In this document: positions 8,473 through 16,008 of the stretch, piece after piece
Layout: each line of letters begins with the position of its first letter
How positions within the stretch are numbered: the stretch's first letter is position 1
Assembly (NCBI RefSeq): GCF_023151555.2
Contig: NZ_CP100426.1
Span: 186,001-250,000, forward strand
DNA from: Photobacterium sp. CCB-ST2H9
GTDB taxonomy: Bacteria > Pseudomonadota > Gammaproteobacteria > Enterobacterales > Vibrionaceae
DNA: 64,000 bases
Direction of reading: 5' to 3'
Position numbers and translations under genes: made by a program
The notes under the pieces: generated by a model
Database searches by the model: none
The model's input: only the letters and a program-made list of their open reading frames with translations
Told to the model about the DNA's origin: nothing

Positions 8473-8986
8473 AGTTGAGTCCGAGCTGTCTTCTGAACTC
8501 TGATTCCGTGGCATAATCCTGAGAGTCAGCACGGTCCAGAAAGACAATGCCATTGAGGTGGTCAAATTCATGCTGGAAGATCCGGGCAATGAAACCGGTC
8601 AATTCACATTGTATTTTCTGGCCGTCCAGTTGCTCATATCCCACTTTGATTGTGGTCGAGCGGGGCACCAGTGCCCGCATGCCCGGAATACTCAGGCAAC
8701 CTTCCCAGTCTTTTTCAATGTCCTCACTCATCCAGTAAATTTCCGGATTCAGCATGAGGGTGGGTTCCATCGCGGGGGCGAGCGGATAGCGTGCATTGGG
8801 CGAGGAAGCCACAATAAAGGCACGAACGGATTCACTGACCTGAGGCGCTGCGATCCCCACGCCCTGATGAGACAGCATCAGGTCCTGCAGTTCGCTGAAA
8901 AAGGGAGCATATTCTTTCCACTGAGCCGAAGTTAACGCTTTGGCCTGCTGGCGTAAAATTGGATTTCCGAGCTGTGCAATCTTCAT
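8471..8986 (-). CDS. def: Peptide deformylase (accessory copy)
   Basis: A 171-residue metallopeptidase that removes the N-formyl group from nascent proteins. All three catalytic motifs are intact: motif 1 GVGIAAPQV (42-50), motif 2 EGCLSIPG with metal ligand Cys97, and motif 3 QHEFDHL with ligands His139 and His143 and catalytic Glu140. It is not followed by fmt (methionyl-tRNA formyltransferase), the usual partner of the housekeeping def, so I take it to be an additional deformylase. Its neighbour upstream is msrB on the same strand. A second copy can give resistance to deformylase inhibitors; that is inference here. Confidence 0.9.
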   Translation of the reverse strand: MKIAQLGNPILRQQAKALTSAQWKEYAPFFSELQDLMLSHQGVGIAAPQVSESVRAFIVASSPNARYPLAPAMEPTLMLNPEIYWMSEDIEKDWEGCLSIPGMRALVPRSTTIKVGYEQLDGQKIQCELTGFIARIFQHEFDHLNGIVFLDRADSQDYATESEFRRQLGLN

Positions 8987-9049
8987 CCTGTGTCTCCCTT
9001 TTGTGTTGATATGGGCGTTATATCGCTAATGGTCAGTCACTGCAAGCGG

Positions 9050-9496
9050 CTACTCACTGACTTTTTTCAGCGCAACGGCATTCATACAATATCTTAAGCC
9101 GCTGGGGGCTGGTCCGTCAGGGAAAACATGACCCAGATGAGCATCGCAGACAGAGCAGGTTGTCTCAATACGTTGCATCCCATGCGACGTGTCCAGATGA
9201 TAGCTGATGGCATTTGCTTTGACGGGTTGGGTAAAGGAAGGCCAGCCTGAGCCAGAGTCAAATTTTTCACCGGCATCGAACAGCATGTTCCCGCAACAGA
9301 CGCAGGCATACTCACCCGGTTCAAACAGTTCACACATTTCTGAGCCAAATGGCCGCTCCGTTCCTTTCAGGCGGGTGACATAATACGCGTCTTCGCTGAG
9401 CATCTGACGCCATTCTTCCTCGCTTTTTTCAACACGGCGGTCAGCGGGCAGATTACCTTTTGCCGCATGTTCAATGACGTTTTCCCAAGTGAGCAT
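9050..9496 (-). CDS. msrB: Peptide-methionine (R)-S-oxide reductase
   Basis: MsrB reduces the R form of methionine sulfoxide in oxidised proteins using thioredoxin. The 148-residue protein carries both structural zinc pairs, Cys65/Cys68 and Cys114/Cys117. It also has the GSGWPSF block and the catalytic Cys137 in LRYCMNAVAL. The usual Asn-Ser after the catalytic cysteine is Asn-Ala here, a minor variation. It is a single-domain protein without signal peptide, so cytoplasmic. It sits upstream of the deformylase gene on the same strand with 63 bp between them, near an MsrA-like gene 1.4 kb away on the opposite strand. Confidence 0.95.
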   Translation of the reverse strand: MLTWENVIEHAAKGNLPADRRVEKSEEEWRQMLSEDAYYVTRLKGTERPFGSEMCELFEPGEYACVCCGNMLFDAGEKFDSGSGWPSFTQPVKANAISYHLDTSHGMQRIETTCSVCDAHLGHVFPDGPAPSGLRYCMNAVALKKVSE

Positions 9497-9639
9497 GGTG
9501 TTCTCCGAATAACAGGGTTTGGTTATTCATAGGGGGGAATGCCCGGAATTTCAAGCATTGTGTTTCATTTGGAACAGACCGGCCCCCGGGCTGAAAATAA
9601 CCTTGTTTTTCCTGTGTGTTTCACGGCGGAAGTCTTCGC

Positions 9640-9645
9640 TATAAT
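9640..9645 (+). promoter_or_regulatory. Probable -10 element of trhO promoter
   Basis: A perfect TATAAT lies 73 bp upstream of the trhO start in an otherwise gene-free divergent interval. The -35 side is weak (GTTTCA at 9618-9623, 16-bp spacing), so the assignment is tentative. Confidence 0.4.
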
Positions 9646-9717
9646 GCCGCGCTCAATGATCTAAGCTCTTATCACAATGCTCTGGATTTACGATCCAGCC
9701 CGCACTGAGGAAAAACG

Positions 9718-10698
9718 ATGTCTCAATATGTAGTTTGTGCAATGTACAAGTTTGTTGCACTGGAAGATTTTGAAGCCCTGCGCCAGCCGCTGCAGAATCT
9801 GATGGAAGAAAAAGAAATCCGCGGAACCCTGCTGCTGGCAAGAGAAGGGATCAATGGTACGGTTGCCGCCAAGCGTGAAGCCATTGATGCACTGCTGGCC
9901 TGGTTCAAAGCAGATGGCCGTCTCGCAGACATCGTCTATAAAGAATCTTTTGACGAACATCAGCCATTCAATCGTTCAAAAGTGAAGCTGAAGAAAGAAA
10001 TCGTCACCATGGGTGTTGAAGGGATTGACCCGCGCCATGTGGTGGGCACTTATGTAAAACCCCAAGACTGGAACGACCTGATTGCTGATCCTGAAGTATT
10101 TGTGGTCGATACCCGCAATGACTATGAGATTGAAGTCGGCACGTTCAAGCATGCGGTGAACCCGAAAACTGAAACGTTCCGTGAGTTTCCGGATTACGTG
10201 AAAGAGAACATGGACCCAGCCAAACACAAGAAAGTTGCCATGTTCTGTACTGGGGGGATCCGTTGTGAAAAATCAACGGCCTATATGAAAGAGCAAGGCT
10301 TCGAAGAGGTTTACCACCTGGAAGGCGGTATTCTGAAGTATCTGGAAGAAGTGCCGGCTGAAGAAAGCCTGTGGGAAGGTGAGTGCTACGTCTTTGACGG
10401 CCGGGTCACCGTGAACCACCAGCTTGAAAAAGGCTCTTATGACCTGTGTAATGCCTGCCGTCTGCCTATCACTGAGCAGGACAAGCAAAATGCACACTTC
10501 GAGCAAGGTGTGAGTTGTCCGAAGTGTTTTGACAAACATACGGAAGAACAGAAAGCCCGTTTCCGTGAGCGTGAAAAGCAGGTTCAGCTGGCTCAGGAGC
10601 GTGGTGAAGAGCACGTAGGTGGTGATGCGATGAAAACCATCGAATCACGCCGCCAGCAAAAGATTGAGCGGAAGAAGCAGCAACGCGAACAGCGTTAA
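9718..10698 (+). CDS. trhO: tRNA uridine-34 5-hydroxylase TrhO
   Basis: A 326-residue rhodanese-domain protein (formerly YceA) that hydroxylates uridine 34 of certain tRNAs with molecular oxygen, the first step to mo5U/cmo5U-type wobble bases. The layout is standard: an N-terminal acylphosphatase-like UPF0176 domain (to about 95), a rhodanese domain with catalytic Cys177 in [10 protein letters not shown], and a C-terminal region with two cysteine pairs (CNAC, CPKC). A basic, glutamine-rich tail ([12 protein letters not shown]) ends it. The gene is monocistronic, with a TATAAT box 73 bp upstream and a hairpin terminator 36 bp after the stop. Confidence 0.95.
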   Translation: MSQYVVCAMYKFVALEDFEALRQPLQNLMEEKEIRGTLLLAREGINGTVAAKREAIDALLAWFKADGRLADIVYKESFDEHQPFNRSKVKLKKEIVTMGVEGIDPRHVVGTYVKPQDWNDLIADPEVFVVDTRNDYEIEVGTFKHAVNPKTETFREFPDYVKENMDPAKHKKVAMFCTGGIRCEKSTAYMKEQGFEEVYHLEGGILKYLEEVPAEESLWEGECYVFDGRVTVNHQLEKGSYDLCNACRLPITEQDKQNAHFEQGVSCPKCFDKHTEEQKARFREREKQVQLAQERGEEHVGGDAMKTIESRRQQKIERKKQQREQR

Positions 10699-10733
10699 TT
10701 CGCTGTCACTGTCTTTCGTCTGAAAACAAGAAC

Positions 10734-10764
10734 ATCCCTGGTCAGTCTGGCCGGGGATTTTTTT
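10734..10764 (+). terminator. trhO terminator
   Basis: ATCCCTGGTC (10734-10743) pairs with GGCCGGGGAT (10749-10758), including two G-U pairs, over a five-base loop. A run of seven T follows. Confidence 0.85.
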
Positions 10765-10926
10765 CGCCTGCGTTTGCTGTCTTTGTTCGTTCTGCGTTCT
10801 CTGCCTGCCTGAAATTTCAAATGGCTAGCTCGGTTCAGCCCGGTGAATGGCTGAATTTCCGGCGGGGCACGAAACCTTTCTTCCGCCGTGTGGGTCCAAC
10901 TGATTAAACAGCGGAGGAGATGTCGG

Positions 10927-11490
10927 ATGGAATCAGTCGGCTTAGGCGGAAGTTGCCATTGGTGCACGGAGGCAATTTTCCGGTCATTGAAGGGCGTTCG
11001 TGAGGTGGAGCAGGGCTGGTTGTCTGCGCAGGGGCTGGAAGGGATGTCAGAAGGTATCCTGGTCCGTTTTGAGCCTGCAAGTATCGACCTGTATACCCTG
11101 ATCCAAATTCATCTGCATACCCATAGCTGTACCTCGGATCATGCGCTACGTCACCGGTACCGTTCCGCAATTTATGCGTTCAGCCCTGAGCAGCAGCGCG
11201 CCTCGCAGATTTGCCTGAAAGCACTTCAGTCTGAATTTGACCAGCATGTTCTGACGGAGGCTTTACGTATCGACACATTTGAACCTTCGCGGCAGGCACT
11301 GCAGGATTACTTTTACCGCAATCCGCAGCGGCCATTTTGTCAGGCACGTATCAGTCCCAAGCTGAACTATTTGCTGAAACAGTTTGGTGCCTATGTTGAT
11401 GGCAATAAACGGGATGTCATTCAGCAGTCGACGATTGATCCGGATTCTGAGCTGGCTGTCAGTCCAGATACTTCGTCAGCAACTGACTGA
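10927..11490 (+). CDS. MsrA-like peptide-methionine sulfoxide reductase homologue
   Basis: A 187-residue protein of the MsrA family (reduction of the S form of methionine sulfoxide). The N-terminal GGSCHWCTEAIF holds Cys10 where MsrA has its catalytic cysteine (usual GGCFWG), with His in place of the aromatic residue and an extra Cys13. THSCTSDHALRHRYRSAIY corresponds to the MsrA TxxNRQGxDxGxQYRSxIY block but lacks several usual residues. It belongs to a divergent MsrA subgroup and activity is not assured. ATG 10927 follows GGAGGAGA, while the upstream in-frame GTG 10888 is unsupported. The 3' end overlaps the convergent LysR gene by 32 bp. Confidence 0.78.
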   Translation: MESVGLGGSCHWCTEAIFRSLKGVREVEQGWLSAQGLEGMSEGILVRFEPASIDLYTLIQIHLHTHSCTSDHALRHRYRSAIYAFSPEQQRASQICLKALQSEFDQHVLTEALRIDTFEPSRQALQDYFYRNPQRPFCQARISPKLNYLLKQFGAYVDGNKRDVIQQSTIDPDSELAVSPDTSSATD

Positions 11491-12358
11491 GCCAGTCCAT
11501 GAAAATCTGGACCCTTTTCGCCATGTGGCGGCGGTGCGGGTAAAGCAAATAGACTGGTAACGGCGCAGAGCTGTGCTGGGAAAGTACCTGAACCAGTCTG
11601 CCCTGTTCTGTCAGATGCCGTACGCCCATAGCGGGAACCTGGATCAGACCGATGCCGGCAAGACAAGCGGCAGTATACGACTCTGCATTGTTCACGGTTA
11701 AAGCCCCTTTCATACTGACTTCCCGGGTGATTCCGTTTTCCTCATATTCCCAGCAGTCCGTCTCACTGCCGATAACCTGATGGTAGTGGATCAGCTGGTG
11801 GTGGCTGAGATCCCCGACCTGTCGGGGAATCCCATGTTTTTTCAGATAAGCCGGGCTGGCGCAGGTGATGAGGGTCATTTCCCCCAGCTTTCGGGCGATG
11901 AGCGAAGAGTCTTCGAGCTTTCCCGCACGTAACACGCAGTCAAAGCCTTCTCTGATGACATCAACCCGGCGATCGGTGCTGCTCAGTTCCAGCGAGATGC
12001 CCGGATGACTTGCCAGGAAATCTGGCAAATGCGGGATCACCACGTTTTTGGCGGTGCCCGTCGGCATATCCACCCGAATACGGCCAGAAAGCTGTTCCCC
12101 GGTCTGACGGAACAGGCTGTCCAGTTCATCAAACTCTGACAACAGGTCGAGACACCGTTCGTAGTAGACCTTTCCGTCCTGAGTCAGAGTGACTTTGCGC
12201 GTTGTACGATGAAGCAGTCGTGTTCCAGACTGCGTTTCAAGCAGCCGGATATAGTTGGAAACACTGGCTTTGGGTAAATGCAGTTCATCTGCCGCACGGG
12301 TGAAGCTGGCAAGTTCAGCGACGCGGATGAAGGCACGCATGGCACTGAGTCGGTCCAT
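11459..12358 (-). CDS. LysR-family transcriptional regulator
   Basis: A 299-residue LysR regulator. The N-terminal winged helix-turn-helix (about 1-60: MDRLSAMRAFIRVAELASF, then LHLPKASVSNYIRLLE) is of the AaeR/DmlR-like subgroup. It is followed by a periplasmic-binding-protein-fold effector domain (RIRVDMPTGTAKNVVIPHLP onward). It is divergent from the SDR gene 133 bp away, the classic arrangement for control of the neighbour and of itself. A palindromic candidate site lies between them. The effector is unknown. Confidence 0.9.
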   Translation of the reverse strand: MDRLSAMRAFIRVAELASFTRAADELHLPKASVSNYIRLLETQSGTRLLHRTTRKVTLTQDGKVYYERCLDLLSEFDELDSLFRQTGEQLSGRIRVDMPTGTAKNVVIPHLPDFLASHPGISLELSSTDRRVDVIREGFDCVLRAGKLEDSSLIARKLGEMTLITCASPAYLKKHGIPRQVGDLSHHQLIHYHQVIGSETDCWEYEENGITREVSMKGALTVNNAESYTAACLAGIGLIQVPAMGVRHLTEQGRLVQVLSQHSSAPLPVYLLYPHRRHMAKRVQIFMDWLSQLLTKYLD

Positions 12359-12381
12359 GGTGTATCCCTATTGTTCGTATT

Positions 12382-12408
12382 TGATAAACAGTGTAATCAT
12401 TTTTATCA
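12382..12408. promoter_or_regulatory. Candidate LysR operator in divergent promoter
   Basis: TGATAAA (12382-12388) and TTTATCA (12402-12408) are exact reverse complements separated by 13 bp. They lie between the divergent LysR and SDR genes, and a further TTTATC follows at 12411. Position and symmetry suit an autoregulatory binding site; no experimental motif is known to me. Confidence 0.45.
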
Positions 12409-12491
12409 TATTTATCTCTTTCTGAATGACTAATAGACTGAGTTCAGACATTCAAATACTGAGTTCAGAGCAACTGAAAGAGGATGGAAAG

Positions 12492-13250
12492 ATGGCACAA
12501 CGTATCGCAATCATCACAGGCGGCAGTCGGGGGCTGGGAAAAAATACGGCGTTAGCGATGGCGCGAAAGGGGATCGATATCATTCTGACTTACCGGAACA
12601 AGGAGAGTGAGGCTGCATCTGTCGTCAGCGAAATCCAGGCACTGGGTCGTAATGCCGTCGCACTGCAGCTGGATGTGGAACGCAGTCTGGATTTCCCTGA
12701 CTTTGCTGAGCAGGTGAAAGGAACCCTGAATCAGCACTGGCAGCGTGATAGCTTCGATATTCTGGTGAATAATGCCGGAATTGGCATTCATGCTTCATTG
12801 ATGGAAACGACCGAAGCTCAGTTTGATCAGTTATTCAATATTCATCTGAAAGGGGTCTTTTTTCTGACGCAGGCTCTCGTGCCTCTGCTCAAAGACGGCA
12901 GCCGGGTCGTGAATATTTCAACCGGTCTGACGCGGTTTTGTATTCCGGGCTACGGTGCCTATTCAGCGATGAAAGGTGCAATTGAAGTCTATACCCGCTA
13001 TCTGGCCAAAGAACTGGGTTCCCGGGGGATTCGCGTGAATGTTGTTGCTCCGGGAGCCATTGAGACTGATTTTGGCGGGGGAACGGTTCGTGATGTTAGT
13101 GAGGTCAATGATTATCTGGCGGCACAGACGGCTCTGGGCAGAGTGGGACTGCCAGATGATATTGGCGGGATGATTGCTACGCTGGTTGCAGAGGAAAATG
13201 GCTGGGTCACAGCGCAACGTATTGAAGCATCCGGCGGTATGTTTTTGTAA
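12492..13250 (+). CDS. SDR-family oxidoreductase
   Basis: A 252-residue short-chain dehydrogenase/reductase with an NAD(P)-binding TGGSRGLGKN loop (about 9-18), the NNAG motif, and catalytic Tyr and Lys in YSAMK with an upstream Ser (VVNISTGL). The PG motif after the active site is VAPGAIETDF. The C-terminal block (IGGMIATLVAEENGWVTAQRIEASGGMFL) is typical of 3-oxoacyl-ACP-reductase-like SDRs of unknown substrate. ATG 12492 follows GAGGATGGAAAG; the in-frame ATG at 12426 would add 22 residues that SDRs lack. The divergent LysR gene probably regulates it. Confidence 0.88.
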   Translation: MAQRIAIITGGSRGLGKNTALAMARKGIDIILTYRNKESEAASVVSEIQALGRNAVALQLDVERSLDFPDFAEQVKGTLNQHWQRDSFDILVNNAGIGIHASLMETTEAQFDQLFNIHLKGVFFLTQALVPLLKDGSRVVNISTGLTRFCIPGYGAYSAMKGAIEVYTRYLAKELGSRGIRVNVVAPGAIETDFGGGTVRDVSEVNDYLAAQTALGRVGLPDDIGGMIATLVAEENGWVTAQRIEASGGMFL

Positions 13251-13320
13251 AGCGGAGTCATTCAGAGGGCGGGGCTTTGTCTCCGCTTTCGAACATTTTG
13301 ATAAATAATTAAATAAACGA

Positions 13321-13351
13321 TTGACCTCAAGCTAAGTTGAGGTTTTATCGT
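13321..13351 (+). promoter_or_regulatory. SoxR-type (MerR family) promoter of the arylamine N-acetyltransferase gene
   Basis: CCTCAAGCTAAGTTGAGG (13325-13342) matches the E. coli SoxR operator CCTCAAGTTAACTTGAGG at 16 of 18 positions, with both half-sites perfect. It sits between TTGACC (-35, 13321-13326) and TATCGT (-10, 13346-13351) with a 19-bp spacer. That overlong spacer is the hallmark of promoters activated by MerR-family unwinding. The predicted start site near 13358 gives a leader of about 27 nt before ATG 13385. Confidence 0.8.
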
Positions 13352-13384
13352 GGCGCCATGAACTTCGGATTATGGAGCAAAGCA

Positions 13385-14209
13385 ATGGAAAAATTAGTTC
13401 ATCAGTACCTGAAGACCCTGGATCTGCCCTCACCGCAACATACCCTGGCGTGGGTACAGTCGTTGCAGTCAGCTCATCTGGCACGGTATCCGTTCTCCAG
13501 CACCAATGTCATTCTGGGCCGGGAGCTCAGCCTGGAACCTGAAGCGTTATTTGAACGACTTGTGACAGAACGCCGTGGCGGTTATTGCTTCGAGCACAAC
13601 AAACTGATTTACCTGACCCTGAAACAGCTGGGGTTTGATGTCCGGCCGCTGATTGGCCGGGTGATGCTGAATGGAAATCCTGAGAATGGCCGTTCACACC
13701 GTCTGACTTTGCTGACGCTGAACGACGGTCAGTATCTGATTGATGGCGGGTTTGGGGTGATGACGCCGCGCCGGATCATTTCGCTGGATGAATACGAGGC
13801 TCAGCCGGGTGTGCGCTATGACTACTATCTGGAACGGGATGGCCGGGGTGGCCTGATGGTCCTTGCCAAAAGCGGTGAGGAAACTCAGATTCTGTATCGC
13901 TTTGACTTTGCTGAATACCTGGAATCAGACTGTAATATCAGTCATTTTTACAGTCACCAGGCCCCGGATGCCGCATTTGTGAATCATCTGGTGGTGTCAC
14001 GCATTCTGGAAGGACGCCGCTACCTGATTCGTAACCTGACCTTTTTTGAATACGATGATGTAACCCGCGATGACAAAGAAGTTAGTATCAGTGACGGCAC
14101 CATGCTGCACCATTTACTGACGACTCAGTTTAAGCTGCCGGTGTCTGAGCAGGAAGCGGCAACCTTATATGCACATCAGTCCGTAAAATTACGTCAGTTG
14201 CAGCGATAA
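13385..14209 (+). CDS. nat: Arylamine N-acetyltransferase
   Basis: A 274-residue NAT that transfers acetyl from acetyl-CoA to arylamines, hydrazines or arylhydroxylamines by a ping-pong mechanism in the cytoplasm. The Cys-His-Asp triad is complete: Cys68 in RGGYCFEHN, His105 in GRSHRLTLL, and Asp120 in YLIDGGFG. Length fits bacterial NATs. ATG 13385 is chosen because it has a GGAG eight bases upstream and lies downstream of the promoter. The longer frame begins with a TTG inside the promoter itself. It is apparently monocistronic. The SoxR-like promoter predicts induction by redox-cycling compounds, which would fit acetylation of aromatic amines or their hydroxylated forms. Confidence 0.9.
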   Translation: MEKLVHQYLKTLDLPSPQHTLAWVQSLQSAHLARYPFSSTNVILGRELSLEPEALFERLVTERRGGYCFEHNKLIYLTLKQLGFDVRPLIGRVMLNGNPENGRSHRLTLLTLNDGQYLIDGGFGVMTPRRIISLDEYEAQPGVRYDYYLERDGRGGLMVLAKSGEETQILYRFDFAEYLESDCNISHFYSHQAPDAAFVNHLVVSRILEGRRYLIRNLTFFEYDDVTRDDKEVSISDGTMLHHLLTTQFKLPVSEQEAATLYAHQSVKLRQLQR

Positions 14210-14312
14210 AACGGAGCTGGAGAAGGAAACCGGATTCGGTGCTGGTTTTCCAATACAGAATATTTAGAATGATCGTTTATAAATATTCATCACGAAAACC
14301 AGGAGATATTCT

Positions 14313-14966
14313 GTGGATGCAATTCTCTACTACGTGCACGATCCCATGTGCAGCTGGTGCTGGGGTTATCGGCCTGCCCTCCAGCGACTGAGGGCGCAAT
14401 TACCACAGCATATTGAGGTGAGGTTTGTATTGGGCGGACTGGCACCAGACAGTGATCAGCCCATGCCGGAAGAGATGCAGCAGATGCTGCAACACACCTG
14501 GCGCCGGATCGAAGGGCAACTGGGTACTCCATTTAACCATGACTTCTGGACGCATTGTCGGCCCCGGCGTTCGACCTATCCGGCTTGCCGGGCGGTGATC
14601 GCGGCTGAGCTGCAAGGGCAGGGGGAAGCCATGACTGAGGCGATTCAAAAAGCCTATTATCTCCGGGCTATGAATCCTTCCGATGTGGACACGCATGAGC
14701 AGCTTGCGGAAGAACTGGGATTAAATACCGCCAAGTTTGCTCAGGACCTGACCAGTGAAGTTGTCCAGGCATTACTGGAACAGCAGCTCGCGCTGACCGC
14801 AGCACTGGGTGTCTCAGGTTTTCCCTCGCTGGTGTTGGAAGTGAATGGTCAGCGCCGGCCGGTTGCTTTGGCCTATCAAAATGAACTGACCACACTCAAT
14901 GACATCAGCGATAAGCTGCGTTGGGTAAAAACGAAAGCAACCATAGCAGGATGGTTTTCTCAATAG
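14313..14966 (+). CDS. DsbA-family thioredoxin-fold oxidoreductase (FrnE-like)
   Basis: A 217-residue thioredoxin-fold protein with the active-site pair Cys13-Ser-Trp-Cys16 (DPMCSWCWGYRP), a helical insertion (about 65-150) and the cis-proline loop GVSGFPSLVL with Pro171. It lacks a signal peptide, so it is a cytoplasmic member of the FrnE/DsbA-like group, whose members act as disulfide reductases, isomerases or polyketide-type oxidoreductases. Translation starts at GTG 14313, with AGGAGA seven bases upstream. It follows the nat gene by 103 bp and may share its transcript. The convergent DUF2860 gene ends 43 bp away. Confidence 0.83.
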   Translation: MDAILYYVHDPMCSWCWGYRPALQRLRAQLPQHIEVRFVLGGLAPDSDQPMPEEMQQMLQHTWRRIEGQLGTPFNHDFWTHCRPRRSTYPACRAVIAAELQGQGEAMTEAIQKAYYLRAMNPSDVDTHEQLAEELGLNTAKFAQDLTSEVVQALLEQQLALTAALGVSGFPSLVLEVNGQRRPVALAYQNELTTLNDISDKLRWVKTKATIAGWFSQ

Positions 14967-14986
14967 TCTGATGCAAGCGGGATGCA

Positions 14987-15002
14987 GGGGGGATATCCCC
15001 CC
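14987..15002. repeat. Perfect 16-bp palindrome between convergent genes
   Basis: GGGGGGATATCCCCCC lies between the DsbA-family gene and the convergent DUF2860 gene. It could form a strong short hairpin in either transcript but has no T-run, so it may act as a transcript 3'-end block rather than a standard terminator. Confidence 0.5.
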
Positions 15003-15009
15003 AATCGTT

Positions 15010-15987
15010 TCAGAATCGGTAAGCCATTCCGAGGGTGTAGAGGGTTTGGGTTTCGTCGTAAAAGTCGATATTTGAAGACTGTTCATCAACCCCGGCCCTG
15101 GCGATGATACTGGCATTCCGCCACTGGAAGGGAGCCAGATAGATCATGGCTGCTGACAGACCATAGCGATTATCTTCCCGGGTTTTGGCAAAGATCGGAT
15201 GCGTGTCTTCATAATCCACTTTGGCGGTACTGGCACCCAGCATAAAGATAAAACGTTGAAAACGATGTTTGGCAGACAGTTCAACACCATAGCGATTGTT
15301 CGCGACAGCTTGGCCTTCAGCTTTGTCTTTGATGTAATGCAATTTCCAGTCAATGCCGAACCCGCGGTTGAAATCAATGCTCTGACTGAGTGCGGTGTAA
15401 TACAGATCTCCCTCGCGCTTTAATGCTTCCTGCGTGGCAGCATCATACGCCGATCCGCTTTGCTCGTTCTCGACCCGGCGTTTTCCGCCTGCAAACTCAA
15501 ACGACACATTGCTGCCGCCGATATGGTTGTACTCGAACACGCCTCCCCGAATCGTCCGGTCGGTTTCAGTTCGGGGAGAAGCGGTCAGGAATGGATCTTC
15601 CCAGACTTCGTTCTCCAGAAAACCCGGAATGACACCCAGTCCGATGCTGGAACCATCATTCAGGTAATAATTGACGCCAGCCTGCAGGTAGAAACTGCTG
15701 GCCATACCGCCCAGCGCGGTCTTGAAGTAGAGGGCGGTGGCAGGAGACAAGCCCAATTGCAGATCCCACATGGGCAAAGGGAGTGTCTTTTCTTCTTGCG
15801 TACCCGAATCATTCAGTGAGTTCAGCACGGAGGGCTGTTCTGTGCTCAGGTTAGAGTCATTTTGCATCCAGGTGAGGTGGAGACTGACATTGCCTGAGAA
15901 TCCAGGCTGGACTGCTTGCTTTGCTGAAGCCGAAAATGCAGCCAGCGCTCCCAGCATGAGCGCTGCCTGACAAAATGTACGTTGCAT
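15010..15987 (-). CDS. DUF2860 outer-membrane beta-barrel protein
   Basis: A 325-residue exported protein of the DUF2860 family common in Vibrionaceae. A signal peptide (about 1-23, ending ASAKQ) precedes alternating amphipathic strands (for example FSGNVSLHLTW, LYFKTALGG, FIFMLGASTAKVDY). The C-terminal residue is Phe (GMAYRF), as expected for BAM-assembled outer-membrane barrels. Substrate and role are unknown. ATG 15987 follows AGGAAG at five bases; the in-frame GTG two codons earlier lacks spacing for a ribosome-binding site. The gene is isolated, just downstream of the divergent-promoter gene pair at 16-18 kb. Confidence 0.83.
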   Translation of the reverse strand: MQRTFCQAALMLGALAAFSASAKQAVQPGFSGNVSLHLTWMQNDSNLSTEQPSVLNSLNDSGTQEEKTLPLPMWDLQLGLSPATALYFKTALGGMASSFYLQAGVNYYLNDGSSIGLGVIPGFLENEVWEDPFLTASPRTETDRTIRGGVFEYNHIGGSNVSFEFAGGKRRVENEQSGSAYDAATQEALKREGDLYYTALSQSIDFNRGFGIDWKLHYIKDKAEGQAVANNRYGVELSAKHRFQRFIFMLGASTAKVDYEDTHPIFAKTREDNRYGLSAAMIYLAPFQWRNASIIARAGVDEQSSNIDFYDETQTLYTLGMAYRF

Positions 15988-16008
15988 CGTCACTTCCTGT
16001 GATAAGTC

